From the NCBI GenBank assembly GCA_004293675.1, contig READ01000012.1, positions 62,001 through 126,000 on the forward strand: a stretch of 64,000 nucleotides of DNA, given 5' to 3'. Positions within the stretch are counted from its first letter, which is position 1. Each line of letters opens with the position of its first letter. A model generated the notes under the pieces. That model did not search any database. It was not told the DNA's origin and was given only the letters and a program-made list of their open reading frames with translations. Source of the stretch: Betaproteobacteria bacterium. GTDB taxonomy: Bacteria > Pseudomonadota > Gammaproteobacteria > Burkholderiales > Casimicrobiaceae. The translations under genes were made by a program, and so were the position numbers. Positions 51,173 through 61,676 of the stretch are shown here, piece by piece.

Positions 51173-52537
51173 TCAGTGTGGCGTTGACTTCGATGGCGCA
51201 TACTCGTCACCAATACCCGGTGGAATGGGCTTGTGCTCGCGCAGTGTTTGCTCAAACGCCTGGATCATGCGGCGCATGGGGCCACGCACCCATCCGTCGT
51301 CCATGGCGGCGTCCGTTTCTTCTTTGGGGTCGCGCTTGATGTTAAAGAGCCACGGCGTCTCGAGGTGCCGGGTGCCGTGGTTGGGTTCGCTCTCGTAGAC
51401 GAGGTGCATCTTCCAGTGCCGCCACTTCACCGCTCGGAGTTCGTTTTTGATGTAGAACAAAAATCCCTCGCGTGCTGATTTCTGGCTGGTGCCCGACCAG
51501 AGATCGAGCTGATTAACGCCGTCGATCGGTCGGTCGGCGGGTATGTGTCCACCGCCCGCGTTGGCTAGGGTCGTAAACAAATCGGTGACGTGAACGATTT
51601 CATCGGTGACCTGCCCCGGTGAAACACGTCCTGGCCAGCGCACAATCAGTGGCACTCGAAGCCCGCCCTCCATCGCCGTGTGGTACGTGCCGGTCCACGG
51701 CCCAGCGGTACCGCGCCACGGTCGGCGAAACTCGGGGCCGTTATCGCTGGCGAAGATGAATAGGGTGTCATCACCAATGCCCAGAGCATTGACCGCATCA
51801 AGGAGTTGACCGACTCGGTGATCCATTTCGATCATGGAGTCAGCAAAGTCGCCGACGGCGCTGCGCCCAGCAAAGTCTGGATGGGGTAGCGTGGGAAAGT
51901 GCAAATGAGTGAGAGGGACATAGGCAAAAAATGACTGCTTGGCCGCGCTGTGCCGACGCATGAAATCGATGGTTTTTTCAGTCAACTCACTATCGATCAA
52001 ACGGCGCTTTGGAAGGTCGTAGACCGCCAAGTTTTCCGCCGGTTTTCCTGCAAAGCCCTGCATGACGTAGGGCAGGTCCACCACCGAGGGGTCAAAGCCG
52101 GGCGCGCTGGTAAACATGGTTTCGTTGGTGGTTCGGGGAATGCCATACCACTCGTCAAAACCACGTTGGTGGGGAAAACGCCCCTCACGGTCGCCGAGGT
52201 GCCACTTGCCAAACATACCCGTTGCGTAGCCCGCTTCTTTGAGAATCTGCGGAAGCGTTCGCTCCCACGGATGGATGCCCTGCGGTAGCCCTGCTGGTAC
52301 CGATTGCATGGCACCAGTTCGGATCGGGTGGCGGCCGGTCATCAACGCCGAGCGCGTGGGTACGCAGTCGCTCTCGACATTGAAATTGAGAAATTTCATG
52401 CCTTGTTCGGCGAGCTGGTCAATCCGTGGCGTTGGCGCGCCGCGCAGCGCACCGCCGCCGTAGCAACCGAGTTCGCCCCAGCCGAGGTTGTCGGCCAGCA
52501 CGAGAACGATATTTTTAGGTGGACTCACGCGCATCAT
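51173..52537 (-). CDS. Sulfatase
   Basis: About 454 residues. Catalytic signature C59-V-P-T-R in ESDCVPTRSALMTGRHPIRT, where the Cys becomes formylglycine; metal ligands in LVLADNLGWGELG and LFIFASDNGPEFRRPW (D-N). No signal peptide, so probably cytoplasmic unless a longer start is used. The formylglycine-generating enzyme is not in the window. Three closely spaced starts (52540 GTG, 52537 and 52534 ATG). The start overlaps the Bug receptor stop, so coupled translation. Confidence 0.9.
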   Translation of the reverse strand: MMRVSPPKNIVLVLADNLGWGELGCYGGGALRGAPTPRIDQLAEQGMKFLNFNVESDCVPTRSALMTGRHPIRTGAMQSVPAGLPQGIHPWERTLPQILKEAGYATGMFGKWHLGDREGRFPHQRGFDEWYGIPRTTNETMFTSAPGFDPSVVDLPYVMQGFAGKPAENLAVYDLPKRRLIDSELTEKTIDFMRRHSAAKQSFFAYVPLTHLHFPTLPHPDFAGRSAVGDFADSMIEMDHRVGQLLDAVNALGIGDDTLFIFASDNGPEFRRPWRGTAGPWTGTYHTAMEGGLRVPLIVRWPGRVSPGQVTDEIVHVTDLFTTLANAGGGHIPADRPIDGVNQLDLWSGTSQKSAREGFLFYIKNELRAVKWRHWKMHLVYESEPNHGTRHLETPWLFNIKRDPKEETDAAMDDGWVRGPMRRMIQAFEQTLREHKPIPPGIGDEYAPSKSTPH

Positions 52538-53514
52538 CACTCAAGCGAAATTTTGCGATCCTTGATGAGCTTTGCCCAGCGCTCACGATCTTGAATCATG
52601 CGCTTGAGAAACGCCTCTGGGGGTGTCGCCACGATATCCATGGCGGCATTTGTGAAGCGCTGTTTGACGGCGGGTTCGGCTAAGCTTTCATCGACGCCGC
52701 GTCGCAGGCGCGCCAGCACGGGCGGCGGCGTGCCATCAACTGCAAACAGGGCCGACCACTGCGGCACGTCGATGTCTGCGGCACCGCTCTCGCTGAGCGT
52801 TGGCGTGTCGGGCAGCATGGGCGAACGGCTACGCGTGGACACCGCCAACGCCACCAATTTGCCCGCCTTGATGAACTGCAGCACCGCAGCCGCGCCGAGC
52901 ACCGCGACTGGCACTTGACCGGCGATCACATCGTTGACGGCCTGGCCACCCCCCTTGTACGGCACATGCAACAGATCGATACCCAGTTGTTGCGAAAACA
53001 GCTCGCCCACCAAATGCTGTAGCGAACCCTGGCCGGAGGTTGCATAGCCGATCTGATTGGGCTTTTCGCGAGCGCGGGTCTGTAAGTCCTTGAGTGTGCG
53101 AATGCCAGAGGAGGCGGATGTGACCACGACAATCGGCTGGTACGACAGCACGGACACGGGGGTGAAAGATTTGGTGAGATCCCACGACGTGGTTCTGAAA
53201 AGCGGTAGCAACGACACCGAATCGGAGGCCACCAAGAACGTGTGCTGGTCCTTCGGCGCACGCAGCACGGCTTCAACGCCGAGCGAGCCGTTGGCACCGG
53301 GCTTATTGTCGATCACCACGGTTTGGCCAAGGCGCTTGCGGACGCCTTCGCCGACCACCCGCGCGGCGATGTCGTTGGAGCCGCCCGCTGGAAAGGGCAC
53401 CACGAAGGTCAGCGACTTGCTCGGCCATTCCTCGGCGCTAGCAAGGGTCGGCGCGATTGCCAGGCTTAGTAATGACAGTACGGCGGTGCGACGTGATTCG
53501 GAGTGGTGTTGCAT
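52537..53514 (-). CDS. Bug/TctC-family periplasmic binding protein
   Basis: About 325 residues from the ATG at 53514 (AAGGA ribosome-binding site, signal peptide TAVLSLLSLAIAPTLASA). Bug family features: WPSKSLTFVVPFPAGGSNDI, VVIDNKPGANGSLGVEAVLR, VPYKGGGQAVNDVIAGQV. Bug proteins bind organic acids or other small ligands for TctAB transporters; no tctAB is nearby, as usual for most bug genes. It lies 62 bases after the upstream hydrolase and overlaps the sulfatase start. Confidence 0.92.
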   Translation of the reverse strand: MQHHSESRRTAVLSLLSLAIAPTLASAEEWPSKSLTFVVPFPAGGSNDIAARVVGEGVRKRLGQTVVIDNKPGANGSLGVEAVLRAPKDQHTFLVASDSVSLLPLFRTTSWDLTKSFTPVSVLSYQPIVVVTSASSGIRTLKDLQTRAREKPNQIGYATSGQGSLQHLVGELFSQQLGIDLLHVPYKGGGQAVNDVIAGQVPVAVLGAAAVLQFIKAGKLVALAVSTRSRSPMLPDTPTLSESGAADIDVPQWSALFAVDGTPPPVLARLRRGVDESLAEPAVKQRFTNAAMDIVATPPEAFLKRMIQDRERWAKLIKDRKISLE

Positions 53515-53576
53515 GAGCACGTTTCCTTTAACGGAGGAAAATGACGGAAAGGGGTTGAGCGGCGAAACAAACCGCC

Positions 53577-54905
53577 CTAGCGAGGCGCTATCCGCGAAGC
53601 GAGCGGCTTGACGGTATAGTCCGGTTGGAAACGGCACTCGGCGGGCGTGGCCGCACGCAAATCACGACAACGCTGTGCGATGCCTGCAGCGCTTGGCTTT
53701 TCACCCTGCTCCACCCAGCGCAGCAAGGCATCGAACAACGGCGGGTAGTGGGCGTCACCCCAATAGCTGTGTTCGCTGGAATCGATGAAGGTTTGCACCA
53801 GGTGCGCGCCGTTGCCAGAGGCTCCCATGCGACGCCTCAGGGCGTCGCCGCCTTCAACAAACACCGTGGCGTCGCCAATGCCGTGCGCGCTGATGACTGG
53901 GATCGCAAAACGCCCGGCGTGGTCGGTGTCCTTTGCAAAGCGGATGACAGCGGCCGGATCGGCTTGTAGCCGCAAGACGCCGGCATTGAGTGCTGCGTCG
54001 TCGCTCGAACCCACGTAGCGCACGTTGTGATTGCCAAACGGCGGGCCGCCGGCCTTTTGCACCACATCGCGCAGCGTGAAGGTGCCCCAGTTGAGATGAC
54101 TAATGATCGAGTTTGCTGGCACCCGTATCACATCAACAATGGTTCGCACCTTGCGCGTCTGCTCGGCGCTTCGCTCTGCGGCCGGCTTATTCAAACCAAG
54201 GCATTCATTCGCGCGAGCGGTCAGCTCCGCTGGGGTCATTGTTGAATCCGCAGGCAAGCCGATCGAGAGCGGGTAGTTCGGCTCGTCCGGGCGTGGATGG
54301 TTGTTGCACAAATACTGATAAATCGCGCGTGTGTCGATACGGAAGTCGTACGTGGCAGGGCCCGCTACCACGCCGCTGGTGAGCAACATGCCCTCCCACG
54401 ACTTAGGAAAGAGCTCAGCCGCGCGGGTGGCGACCATAGCGCCCCATGACTGTCCGTGCAGGATCGTGCGTTTGGGCTTAGCCACGTGAGCCACGAAAAT
54501 GCGGCGCACACGCTCGGTGTCCTCAGCGGCCGTCGTGACCGCGAAACCGCCTTGGCGAAACACCGATCCGGCCCAAGCGTGTCCCTCTCGCACTGTAATT
54601 GCCCAGCGACTGATGTCTTCATCGGCGCGAAGCGGCGTTGGCGTGCCCAATGACGGGCCACCATGCGCATGCACGACCAAAACACCGCTCCAGTTTTGAG
54701 GTGTCACGATCAAATAGTGCGATCCCGCAGAATCTTGACCGCGCAAACATCGCGCAAACTCGGGTACGTTTTTGGGACAAGCCGCCACCGTGGGCGCCGC
54801 TTCAGTCGGCTGCGTCGGTTGCGTCGATTGCGTCGCGCAGCCCGCCAAAAACAGCGCGGCAATCATGGGTGCGGTGGCGGCGATTCTCAAATCCATGGAT
54901 TTCAT
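53577..54905 (-). CDS. Lipoprotein alpha/beta hydrolase
   Basis: 442 residues. Lipobox LFLAGC (Cys near residue 23) after a short signal. Nucleophile elbow HGQSWGAMVATRAAEL (G-x-S-x-G), oxyanion stretch VVHAHGGPSLG, and a C-terminal ISAHGIGDATV region, with the His probably in SSEHSYWGDAHY. Substrate unknown; a periplasmic esterase acting on a sulfated or ester ligand fits the neighbours (sulfatase, porin, Bug receptor). First gene after the divergent LysR regulator. Confidence 0.8.
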   Translation of the reverse strand: MKSMDLRIAATAPMIAALFLAGCATQSTQPTQPTEAAPTVAACPKNVPEFARCLRGQDSAGSHYLIVTPQNWSGVLVVHAHGGPSLGTPTPLRADEDISRWAITVREGHAWAGSVFRQGGFAVTTAAEDTERVRRIFVAHVAKPKRTILHGQSWGAMVATRAAELFPKSWEGMLLTSGVVAGPATYDFRIDTRAIYQYLCNNHPRPDEPNYPLSIGLPADSTMTPAELTARANECLGLNKPAAERSAEQTRKVRTIVDVIRVPANSIISHLNWGTFTLRDVVQKAGGPPFGNHNVRYVGSSDDAALNAGVLRLQADPAAVIRFAKDTDHAGRFAIPVISAHGIGDATVFVEGGDALRRRMGASGNGAHLVQTFIDSSEHSYWGDAHYPPLFDALLRWVEQGEKPSAAGIAQRCRDLRAATPAECRFQPDYTVKPLASRIAPR

Positions 54906-54966
54906 CGGTAGTTTTACTCAGATGAATTTCATTCTAGGCATAGAACATCAGCGAATACGCAATAAT

Positions 54967-54984
54967 GCTGACGTAATCATCAGC
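54967..54984. promoter_or_regulatory. Candidate LysR binding dyad
   Basis: GCTGACGTAATCATCAGC is a dyad (GCTGA/TCAGC) between the LysR gene and the divergent hydrolase operon, and ATGAATTTCAT at about 54922-54932 is a second one. Typical LysR sites are dyads in such positions. Assignment is inference. Confidence 0.4.
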
Positions 54985-54989
54985 TTTTG

Positions 54990-55949
54990 ATGAACATACG
55001 GAAATGTGTCATGCCCACCCATCGGCTCGATCATCTGCGCATCAAACAGTTGAAGTTTGTGGACCTGCTGGCGTCATTGGGCTCGCTCGCCGCCACAGCG
55101 GAGCGGCTATCCATGTCGCCCTCTGCGGCCAGCATGATGCTCAAGGAAATCGAGGCGATTTTCGGAGCGAAGTTGTTTCAACGGCAGGGTCGAGGCATGG
55201 CGCTCACCGAGCAGGGGCGTGCCCTGTTGCCGCGCTGCGAGACGGTATTGGGCGAGGTGAGCGCGATGCGCGAGTCGCTGTCTGGAGCGGCGGCACCGCT
55301 GCTACGAATCGGCGCGTTTCCGCACACTACCACCACGGTACTTCCGCAACTGGTGCAACGACTGATTGCAGGCCCCAGTCCGTGGCGACTCCAGATATTG
55401 TCGGAGAGTGCGGAGCGCTTGCTGCAACGATTGGTCGCGGGCGAAATCGATCTGCTGCTGGGCCAAATGCCGCGACAATCGGCGAGCACACAGTCCATCG
55501 ATGGGTTGGCGCAGCGGGTGCTTTATCAAGGCCAACTGTCGGTGGTTGCAGCACGCGACCATCCGCTATCGGCTAGGTGTGCTGTGTCGCTTAAAGAGCT
55601 TCTGGCGTGGCCGTGGGCGCTTCCGGATATGCAATCGACCACCCGGGTCGCGCTGGCGGATGCGTTTATTAGGGGCGGCCTTGCGCCACCTGTGCCATTG
55701 GTCGAGTCTCCGTCGTTTTTCTACAGTTTGTCGCTCGTGTCGGCGACCGATATGTTGACCTGCTGCGCGCGCTCCGCAGCGGTATTGAGCAGTCATCCCA
55801 CTACGATACTGCCAGTCAATATTGGGTTCGACCCAACGCCGGTTGCACTCGTGTGGCGCAAGAATTCCGCCGAGGCGCTGCGCGCCGTGGGGCGACTGAA
55901 GGGTGTGCGCATTTCGATCCCTGAATCGAAGGTACAGATCGAGTTGTAA
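54990..55949 (+). CDS. LysR-family transcriptional regulator
   Basis: About 319 residues from the ATG at 54990 (or from MPTHRLDH at 55011). N-terminal winged HTH: LRIKQLKFVDLLASLGSLAA, TAERLSMSPSAASMMLKEIE, then the substrate-binding domain (PLLRIGAFPHTTTTVLPQLV; LSVVAARDHPLSARCAVSLK). Divergent from the hydrolase-Bug-sulfatase-porin-peptidase set, which it probably regulates in response to its substrate. Confidence 0.92.
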   Translation: MNIRKCVMPTHRLDHLRIKQLKFVDLLASLGSLAATAERLSMSPSAASMMLKEIEAIFGAKLFQRQGRGMALTEQGRALLPRCETVLGEVSAMRESLSGAAAPLLRIGAFPHTTTTVLPQLVQRLIAGPSPWRLQILSESAERLLQRLVAGEIDLLLGQMPRQSASTQSIDGLAQRVLYQGQLSVVAARDHPLSARCAVSLKELLAWPWALPDMQSTTRVALADAFIRGGLAPPVPLVESPSFFYSLSLVSATDMLTCCARSAAVLSSHPTTILPVNIGFDPTPVALVWRKNSAEALRAVGRLKGVRISIPESKVQIEL

Positions 55950-56021
55950 CGAGATCGGTCGCTCAGGCTCGGTGGTGGTTGTTCATGCAGCGATTCGACC
56001 GGTAACCTGTCAACCGTGTTG

Positions 56022-57284
56022 TTACCGCGCCCTTGTCATCGCCTCAAAGAACTCGCGATTGTTTTTGGTTTCGCGCATGTGCTTTTGCAGCTTTTCCATG
56101 GCCTCGATCTCGTCCATTTCCGAGAACAGTTTACGGAGAATCCAAGTCTTTTGTAGGACACTCGGCTCGAGCAACAACTCCTCGCGGCGGGTGCCGGAGC
56201 GACCAATGTTGATCGCAGGATAAACACGCTTTTCGGCCATGCGGCGATCCATGTGGATTTCCATATTGCCGGTGCCTTTAAATTCTTCGTAGATCACGTC
56301 GTCCATGCGACTGCCGGTGTCGATCAGCGCCGTTGCGATGATCGTCAAGCTGCCACCTTCTTCGATGTTTCGAGCCGCACCAAAGAATCGCTTGGGACGC
56401 TGTAACGCGTTGGCTTCCACGCCGCCGGTGAGCACCTTGCCCGAGCTCGGCATCACGGTGTTGTAAGCGCGCGCTAAGCGAGTGATCGAGTCGAGCAGGA
56501 TCACCACATCTTTTTTGTGTTCGACCAAACGCTTGGCTTTTTCGATCACCATTTCAGCGACTTGCACATGGCGCGTCGCGGGTTCATCAAAGGTAGACGC
56601 AACCACTTCGCCGCGCACGGTGCGCTGCATGTCGGTGACCTCTTCTGGGCGCTCGTCGATCAGCAACACGATCAAGACAACGTCGGGATGGTTGCTGGCG
56701 ATGGCGTGTGCGATGTGCTGCAACATCACCGTTTTGCCAGACTTTGGCGGTGCAACGAGCAATCCGCGCTGACCTTTACCGATCGGGGCGACGATGTCGA
56801 TCACCCGACCGGTGATGTTTTCCTCGGCCTTGATGTCGCGCTCGAGCTTGAGCACTTTATCGGGAAACAGCGGCGTCAAGTTCTCGAACAGAACCTTGTT
56901 TTTTCCCGCCTCGGGCTCGAAACCGTTGACTGAATCGAGTTTGGTAAGTGCGAAGTAGCGCTCGCCCTCTTTCGGGGTGCGAACTTCGCCTTCAATCGTG
57001 TCGCCCGTGTGCAAATTGAAACGGCGAATTTGCGACGGCGAAATGTAGATGTCGTCGGTGCCCGCTAAGTAGCTCGCCTCGGGGCTTCGCAGAAACCCGA
57101 AGCCATCGGGCAATACCTCGAGCACGCCCGCGCCGCGAATGCTCTCGCCTTTCTTGGCCTGCTGTTTGAGCAGCGCAAAGATGAGATCGTGTTTGCGAAG
57201 ACGGTTGGCGTTTTCCAGCTCGTTGGCGATAGCAATTTCGAGCAATTCGGCGGCGGACTTGAGTTTGAGTTCAGCGATATTCAT
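56022..57284 (-). CDS. rho: Transcription termination factor Rho
   Basis: 420 residues from the ATG at 57284 ([18 protein letters not shown]); the longer frame adds an unrelated 19 residues. N-terminal RNA-binding domain with [20 protein letters not shown], Walker [15 protein letters not shown], Walker [17 protein letters not shown], and the Q/R-loop regions ([20 protein letters not shown]). Essential helicase that ends transcription. About 440 bases to trxA hold no gene. Confidence 0.97.
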   Translation of the reverse strand: MNIAELKLKSAAELLEIAIANELENANRLRKHDLIFALLKQQAKKGESIRGAGVLEVLPDGFGFLRSPEASYLAGTDDIYISPSQIRRFNLHTGDTIEGEVRTPKEGERYFALTKLDSVNGFEPEAGKNKVLFENLTPLFPDKVLKLERDIKAEENITGRVIDIVAPIGKGQRGLLVAPPKSGKTVMLQHIAHAIASNHPDVVLIVLLIDERPEEVTDMQRTVRGEVVASTFDEPATRHVQVAEMVIEKAKRLVEHKKDVVILLDSITRLARAYNTVMPSSGKVLTGGVEANALQRPKRFFGAARNIEEGGSLTIIATALIDTGSRMDDVIYEEFKGTGNMEIHMDRRMAEKRVYPAINIGRSGTRREELLLEPSVLQKTWILRKLFSEMDEIEAMEKLQKHMRETKNNREFFEAMTRAR

Positions 57285-57726
57285 GCGTTTGGGGGTGGGG
57301 AGCCGCTCAGGGATTGAAGCGCGGCGGATTGAGATGCTCAACGCTCAGTCGAATCCGATGGGATGGATTCGATTTGAAACGGAGCCAGCTCGCGAAAGAA
57401 ATGATTTGATGCGGTAGCGCCGAGGCGCGTGGGCGATGCTTATCTGTCTTGGGGGAATTCGCGCATCCGAGAACCGAAGCGCGTTACACGAAGCGAATTG
57501 TGACTCGCAAAGTCAGTCATGTCAAACGAAACCGATCCCAACCGTTGTCAGGCGGCGTCCGATGCATGCCTATTCACCACTGCTAGCGACATCGCTACCG
57601 CTTGCAGAGGCCGCACAAAAGAGCAATGACGGCCCGCTTCGAGCCGTCAAATCTGTGTTCATCGGTGAAATCTGTGGCGAAACATGCTCGAGCAGCGCGA
57701 TGAGCGCTAAAGCATTGCTGCTGCGA
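57285..57726. other. Gap between trxA and rho
   Basis: No gene or clear structure. Near 57648-57679 lies a piece of the AATCTGTG-type repeat (CAAATCTGTGTTCATCGGTG) related to the long repeat at 40.2 kb. Presumably holds the rho promoter and leader. Confidence 0.5.
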
Positions 57727-58053
57727 CTAAACCTGGCTGTCTACAAACGCGGTCAATTGCGCTTTCGACAGGGCTCCGACCTTTTGAGCAGCGAGCTCGC
57801 CGTTTTTGAAGATCATCAGCGTCGGGATGCCACGAATGCCGTATTTGGCGGCGATTTCGCGGTTGTCGTCCACGTCAACTTTGGCAATTTTGATACGGCC
57901 AGCGTGACTTTTCGCGACTTCCTCGAGGACCGGCGCGATCATTTTGCAAGGGCCGCACCATTCCGCCCAAAAATCCACCAAAACTGGGGTGTCAGACTTC
58001 AAAACGTCGGCATCGAAGCTGGCGTCAGAGACGTGGGTGATGTTGTCGCTCAT
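57727..58053 (-). CDS. trxA: Thioredoxin
   Basis: 108 residues, the standard length. Active site W-C-G-P-C in [20 protein letters not shown], the cis-Pro in [16 protein letters not shown], and Lys near residue 58. Reduces protein disulfides using thioredoxin reductase (not in the window). Placed upstream of rho, an order common in proteobacteria. Confidence 0.96.
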   Translation of the reverse strand: MSDNITHVSDASFDADVLKSDTPVLVDFWAEWCGPCKMIAPVLEEVAKSHAGRIKIAKVDVDDNREIAAKYGIRGIPTLMIFKNGELAAQKVGALSKAQLTAFVDSQV

Positions 58054-58201
58054 AAAGTGTTCCTTTGTTGACGGCTCCGCGCCGCCCGCTGTGAAGTGAT
58101 GGAGATGATAGTTGATGTGTCTGCGACAAAATTCAAGCGTAGGCGGAAATTCCTCATCCGTCTATAATTTGGGGGTTTTCCCGACGTAAATACAGAAGAA
58201 T

Positions 58202-58546
58202 ATGAAACGGATCGCGTTTTCGGCGTTTTGCGCCGCAGCTCTGATGTGCGTTTTGGCGTTTTCCGCGCCCGAAGCCACGGCGCAAACCCCCGTGGGCGAT
58301 GCCAAGGCGGGCGCCCAAAAAGTTCAGTCGTGTCAAGGCTGCCACGGCATCTCTGGTTGGCGTGTAGCCTTTCCTGAGGTCTTTCACGTACCGAAAATCA
58401 ACGGACAACATCCGCAATACTTCGTCAACGCGCTCAAAGCCTATAAATCGGGTGAGCGCAAAAATGCAGGCATGCGCGCCATAGCCGTGTCACTGAGCGA
58501 CCAAGATATGGCTGATTTGGCAGCGTACTACGCGGAGCGGAAATAA
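58202..58546 (+). CDS. Small class I c-type cytochrome
   Basis: 114 residues with a signal peptide (about 1-28, ATAQ). One heme site C-Q-G-C-H at SCQGCHGISGW, and a distal Met in KNAGMRAIAVSLSDQDMADL. Ends MADLAAYYAERK. Electron carrier of the periplasm. Probable -10 box TATAAT at 58163-58168. The stop overlaps the next cytochrome gene (TAATG), suggesting a two-subunit or dihaem partner set. Confidence 0.9.
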   Translation: MKRIAFSAFCAAALMCVLAFSAPEATAQTPVGDAKAGAQKVQSCQGCHGISGWRVAFPEVFHVPKINGQHPQYFVNALKAYKSGERKNAGMRAIAVSLSDQDMADLAAYYAERK

Positions 58547-58872
58547 TGAACGCACGAGCAATTCTCACGGCTGCACTCTGCGGATTTACGGCGCAGATGG
58601 CTATTGCAGCTGACATCGCCGCTGGCGCGGCCAAAGCCAAAGAGGTGTGCGCAGCCTGTCACGGAATGGATGGCAAGAGCGTCGACCCAAACAATCCACA
58701 CCTGGGCGGTCAATGGCGCGATTATTTGGAAAAGGCGTTGCGCGACTACAAGTCGGGTGAGCGCAGCAATGCCATCATGGGCGCCTTCGCCAAAGGTTTG
58801 TCGCAGAAAGACATCGCGAATCTGGCGGCGTACTATGCGGCGCAGAAACCCGTCCTGACACAACGACCATAG
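58546..58872 (+). CDS. Small class I c-type cytochrome, second copy
   Basis: 108 residues with a signal peptide (ends about residue 20). Heme site C-A-A-C-H in VCAACHGMDGKSVDPNNPHL and a C-terminal IANLAAYYAAQK. Similar to its upstream neighbour (YKSGERSNAIMGAFAKGLSQ versus YKSGERKNAGMRAIAVSLSD), so the pair is a tandem duplication that has diverged. Translationally coupled. Confidence 0.9.
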   Translation: MNARAILTAALCGFTAQMAIAADIAAGAAKAKEVCAACHGMDGKSVDPNNPHLGGQWRDYLEKALRDYKSGERSNAIMGAFAKGLSQKDIANLAAYYAAQKPVLTQRP

Positions 58873-58887
58873 TTCGTTTCGTCAAAC

Positions 58888-58924
58888 AAAAGGTGTCGGC
58901 GCGTGAGCGCGACACCTTTTTTTT
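58888..58924 (+). terminator. Terminator after the cytochrome pair
   Basis: AAAGGTGTCG and CGACACCTTT with flanking GCGC and a run of eight Ts, 15 bases after the second cytochrome stop. Confidence 0.9.
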
Positions 58925-58989
58925 CGCCCACTGAACCCTGCTCAGATGCGCAGATGCACTGATGCGCTGCGAATCGATAAACTTCTTCG

Positions 58990-61335
58990 ATGTTCGATTC
59001 ATTCAAAGCCTCTCTGAGCCAGCTGTTCTCCCGCTCACGAAAAAACCGCCGTGTGCGCGGTTCTACGTCGTCTGAGACGCTAAGTCGTATCGATAGTCTG
59101 CGTCGCTGGTTGCTGTGGCTGATTGGTGTTGCGGTCCTGCTGTGTGCAGCCGTTGCGGCCTTGACATTTCGAGCGGCCGATCCAGCTTGGTCAACCTCGG
59201 GTAGCGTCGCGCGTGCGGGCAATTGGCTTGGTGCTGGCGGCGCTTGGTTTTCCGATATTTTGTATTTCGTCGCAGGCGCGTCAGCGTGGTGGCTGTGGCT
59301 GTTTGCTTTGCTATTTTTGTGGCGACGGGGGCCGTGGCGAGCGTGCCCCGACGCCACTGTTGCCGGATCGCGAGTCTGGATCCCGCCGTTGGCCTTGATT
59401 GCACTGTTGGTCTGTAGCGCGTCGCTCGAGGCGCTTCGGCTTCACCACACCTTGGCAGCTTTGCCGCAGGGAGCGGGTGGTGCGCTGGGTCAGACGGTAG
59501 GTTTTTCGCTGATGAAGGTCGCCGGTTTCTTAGCGAGCACGTTGCTATTGATTGCGCTGACTGTTTTATTCGCAACCTTCGCGTTTGGCATCGCTTGGCT
59601 GCGCATTACCGAAGCGGTGGGTTCGTTGCTGATTGATGGTGTTTCGTCATGGCGCGAGCGTCGGGAAACGGTGCAAGAGGTCCGGCGCGATTTCGAAATT
59701 GCTGAGCCCATGGTTGCCGAGCGCGAAGCCTACATTGCCGAGGAAATTAAGCGCGTTGAAGAGCACGAACCCATCAAGATCGTTGAGACGTTCGAGCCGG
59801 TTGTTTTGTCTGAGCGAGTGCATCGCGAAAAGCAAGTCTCACTCTTTTCTGAGCTTCCCGATACGAAGCTGCCCGCTCTGGCATTGCTTGAACCGCTGCC
59901 CACGGAGCAGCCCATGGTCAGTGCCGAAACGCTCGAATTCACATCGCGCTTGATCGAGCGCAAACTTGCTGAATTTAACGTGCCGGTGAAGGTACTCGCC
60001 GCCTACCCTGGGCCGGTGATTACGCGCTACGAAATCGAGCCCGATGTCGGCGTTAAGGGCAACTCCATTGTCAATCTAGCCAAAGATTTGGCACGCGCAA
60101 TGAGCGTGATGAGCATTCGCGTGGTTGAAACCATTCCCGGCAAATCGTGCATGGGACTAGAAGTCCCGAACCCGCGCCGTCAAAGCGTCGGTTTGATCGA
60201 GATATTGGGGAGTGCGGCGTACAACGATGCATCGAGCCTCATTACGCTCGGCATGGGCAAAGACATTTCGGGCCGCCCAGTGGTAGCTGATCTGGGCAAG
60301 ATGCCGCATTGTTTAGTAGCGGGCACCACCGGATCGGGAAAATCGGTTGGTATCAATCAAATGATTTTGTCGCTCCTGTACAAAGCCGAACCCAAGCAGG
60401 TTCGACTGGTGTTGATTGATCCGAAGATGCTCGAGCTCTCAGTGTACGAAGGTGTGCCGCACTTACTCTGCCCCGTAGTGACCGATATGAAGCTCGCCGC
60501 CAATGCCCTCAATTGGTGTGTCGAGGAAATGGAGCGGCGCTACCGATTGCTCTCGGCGATGGGCGTTCGTCAGCTCTCGAGCTACAACGCCAAAGTGGTC
60601 GACGCTGCCGCTAAAGGCAAGCCGATCGGCAACCCGTTTTCTCTCACCCCTGAAGCACCCGAGCCGCTTGAAGAAATGCCATTCATCGTGGTGGTGATCG
60701 ACGAGTTGGCCGACTTGATGATGGTGGCCGGTAAAAAGATTGAAGAGTTGATCGCACGCTTAGCGCAAAAGGCTCGTGCAGCGGGAATTCATCTGATTCT
60801 GGCTACGCAGCGACCGTCGGTCGACGTCATCACCGGCTTGATCAAAGCCAACGTGCCGACGCGCATCGCGTTTCAAGTAGCGAGCAAAATCGATTCACGC
60901 ACGATCCTTGATCAAATGGGCGCCGAGGCACTGTTGGGGCGCGGCGACATGCTCTACATGATGGGCGGTACCGGCATTCCGATTCGTGTGCACGGCGCGT
61001 TTGTGACCGACGACGAGGTGCATCGTGTGGTCGAACACTGGAAAGCGCAGATGCCCGTGCAGTACATCGAAGGCGTGTTGGAGGGCACCGATGCCGACAC
61101 CTTAAACGAAGTCATGGGCGGCTCGGGCGACGGCGAAAAAGACCCGCGCTACGACGAAGCGCTAGCGGCTGTTTTAGAGAGCCGTCAGCCCACGATTTCC
61201 TACATTCAGCGGCGACTTCGGATTGGCTACAACGGCGCGGCTCGCTTGATCGAGGCGATGGAAAACGCGGGCGTCGTTTCTCGGCCCAATGCGATGGGTA
61301 AGCGGGAGGTGCTTGTTCCTAAGCTTAATGAATAA
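58990..61335 (+). CDS. ftsK: DNA translocase FtsK
   Basis: 781 residues. N-terminal membrane domain with four helices (for example [32 protein letters not shown]), a linker, and the motor: Walker [21 protein letters not shown] (about 447-455), Walker [36 protein letters not shown]. The last 60 residues are the gamma winged-helix that reads KOPS ([20 protein letters not shown]). Pumps DNA at the septum and activates XerCD recombination. lolA follows, an order known from many proteobacteria. Confidence 0.97.
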   Translation: MFDSFKASLSQLFSRSRKNRRVRGSTSSETLSRIDSLRRWLLWLIGVAVLLCAAVAALTFRAADPAWSTSGSVARAGNWLGAGGAWFSDILYFVAGASAWWLWLFALLFLWRRGPWRACPDATVAGSRVWIPPLALIALLVCSASLEALRLHHTLAALPQGAGGALGQTVGFSLMKVAGFLASTLLLIALTVLFATFAFGIAWLRITEAVGSLLIDGVSSWRERRETVQEVRRDFEIAEPMVAEREAYIAEEIKRVEEHEPIKIVETFEPVVLSERVHREKQVSLFSELPDTKLPALALLEPLPTEQPMVSAETLEFTSRLIERKLAEFNVPVKVLAAYPGPVITRYEIEPDVGVKGNSIVNLAKDLARAMSVMSIRVVETIPGKSCMGLEVPNPRRQSVGLIEILGSAAYNDASSLITLGMGKDISGRPVVADLGKMPHCLVAGTTGSGKSVGINQMILSLLYKAEPKQVRLVLIDPKMLELSVYEGVPHLLCPVVTDMKLAANALNWCVEEMERRYRLLSAMGVRQLSSYNAKVVDAAAKGKPIGNPFSLTPEAPEPLEEMPFIVVVIDELADLMMVAGKKIEELIARLAQKARAAGIHLILATQRPSVDVITGLIKANVPTRIAFQVASKIDSRTILDQMGAEALLGRGDMLYMMGGTGIPIRVHGAFVTDDEVHRVVEHWKAQMPVQYIEGVLEGTDADTLNEVMGGSGDGEKDPRYDEALAAVLESRQPTISYIQRRLRIGYNGAARLIEAMENAGVVSRPNAMGKREVLVPKLNE

Positions 61336-61530
61336 GCGCTGCGCGCTCGGATTTACGGTGGAACAGGCACAGGACGAGAGGACGAATGACGACGCTCCTG
61401 CGTCGCTAGGACGCAAAGGTCTGTGGTGTTTGTTCTGGTTTTTTAGTGAGCGCTTCGCGCTCGGATTTACGCCGAACAAACACAGGACGAGAGGACGAAT
61501 GACGACGCTCCTTTGTCGCTAGGACGCAAA
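61336..61530. repeat. Tandem 113-bp repeat after ftsK
   Basis: Two units starting GCGCTGCGCGCTCGGATTTA (61336) and GCGCTTCGCGCTCGGATTTA (61450), each with the 25-bp GGACGAGAGGACGAATGACG...CT segment found also near the rubredoxin gene. No gene. A TGAGCTTGTCGAAGGGTTGG element (61623-61642) follows before lolA. Confidence 0.85.
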
Positions 61531-61676
61531 CGTTTGCGCGGTTGGCTTGTTCTTTTCGTGCTTGAGTTGTTTGTTTGGATTGTTTCTTCGGATTTTGTTT
61601 TACTCCCGAACCCGTTCGCCCTGAGCTTGTCGAAGGGTTGGTGATTGCAGAATCTGTTTCGCTTTGGTTGAAAATT

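Noticed and set aside
57436-58071. 211-codon plus-strand frame over trxA
   Set aside because: Antisense to trxA and to the gene-free gap; no domain.
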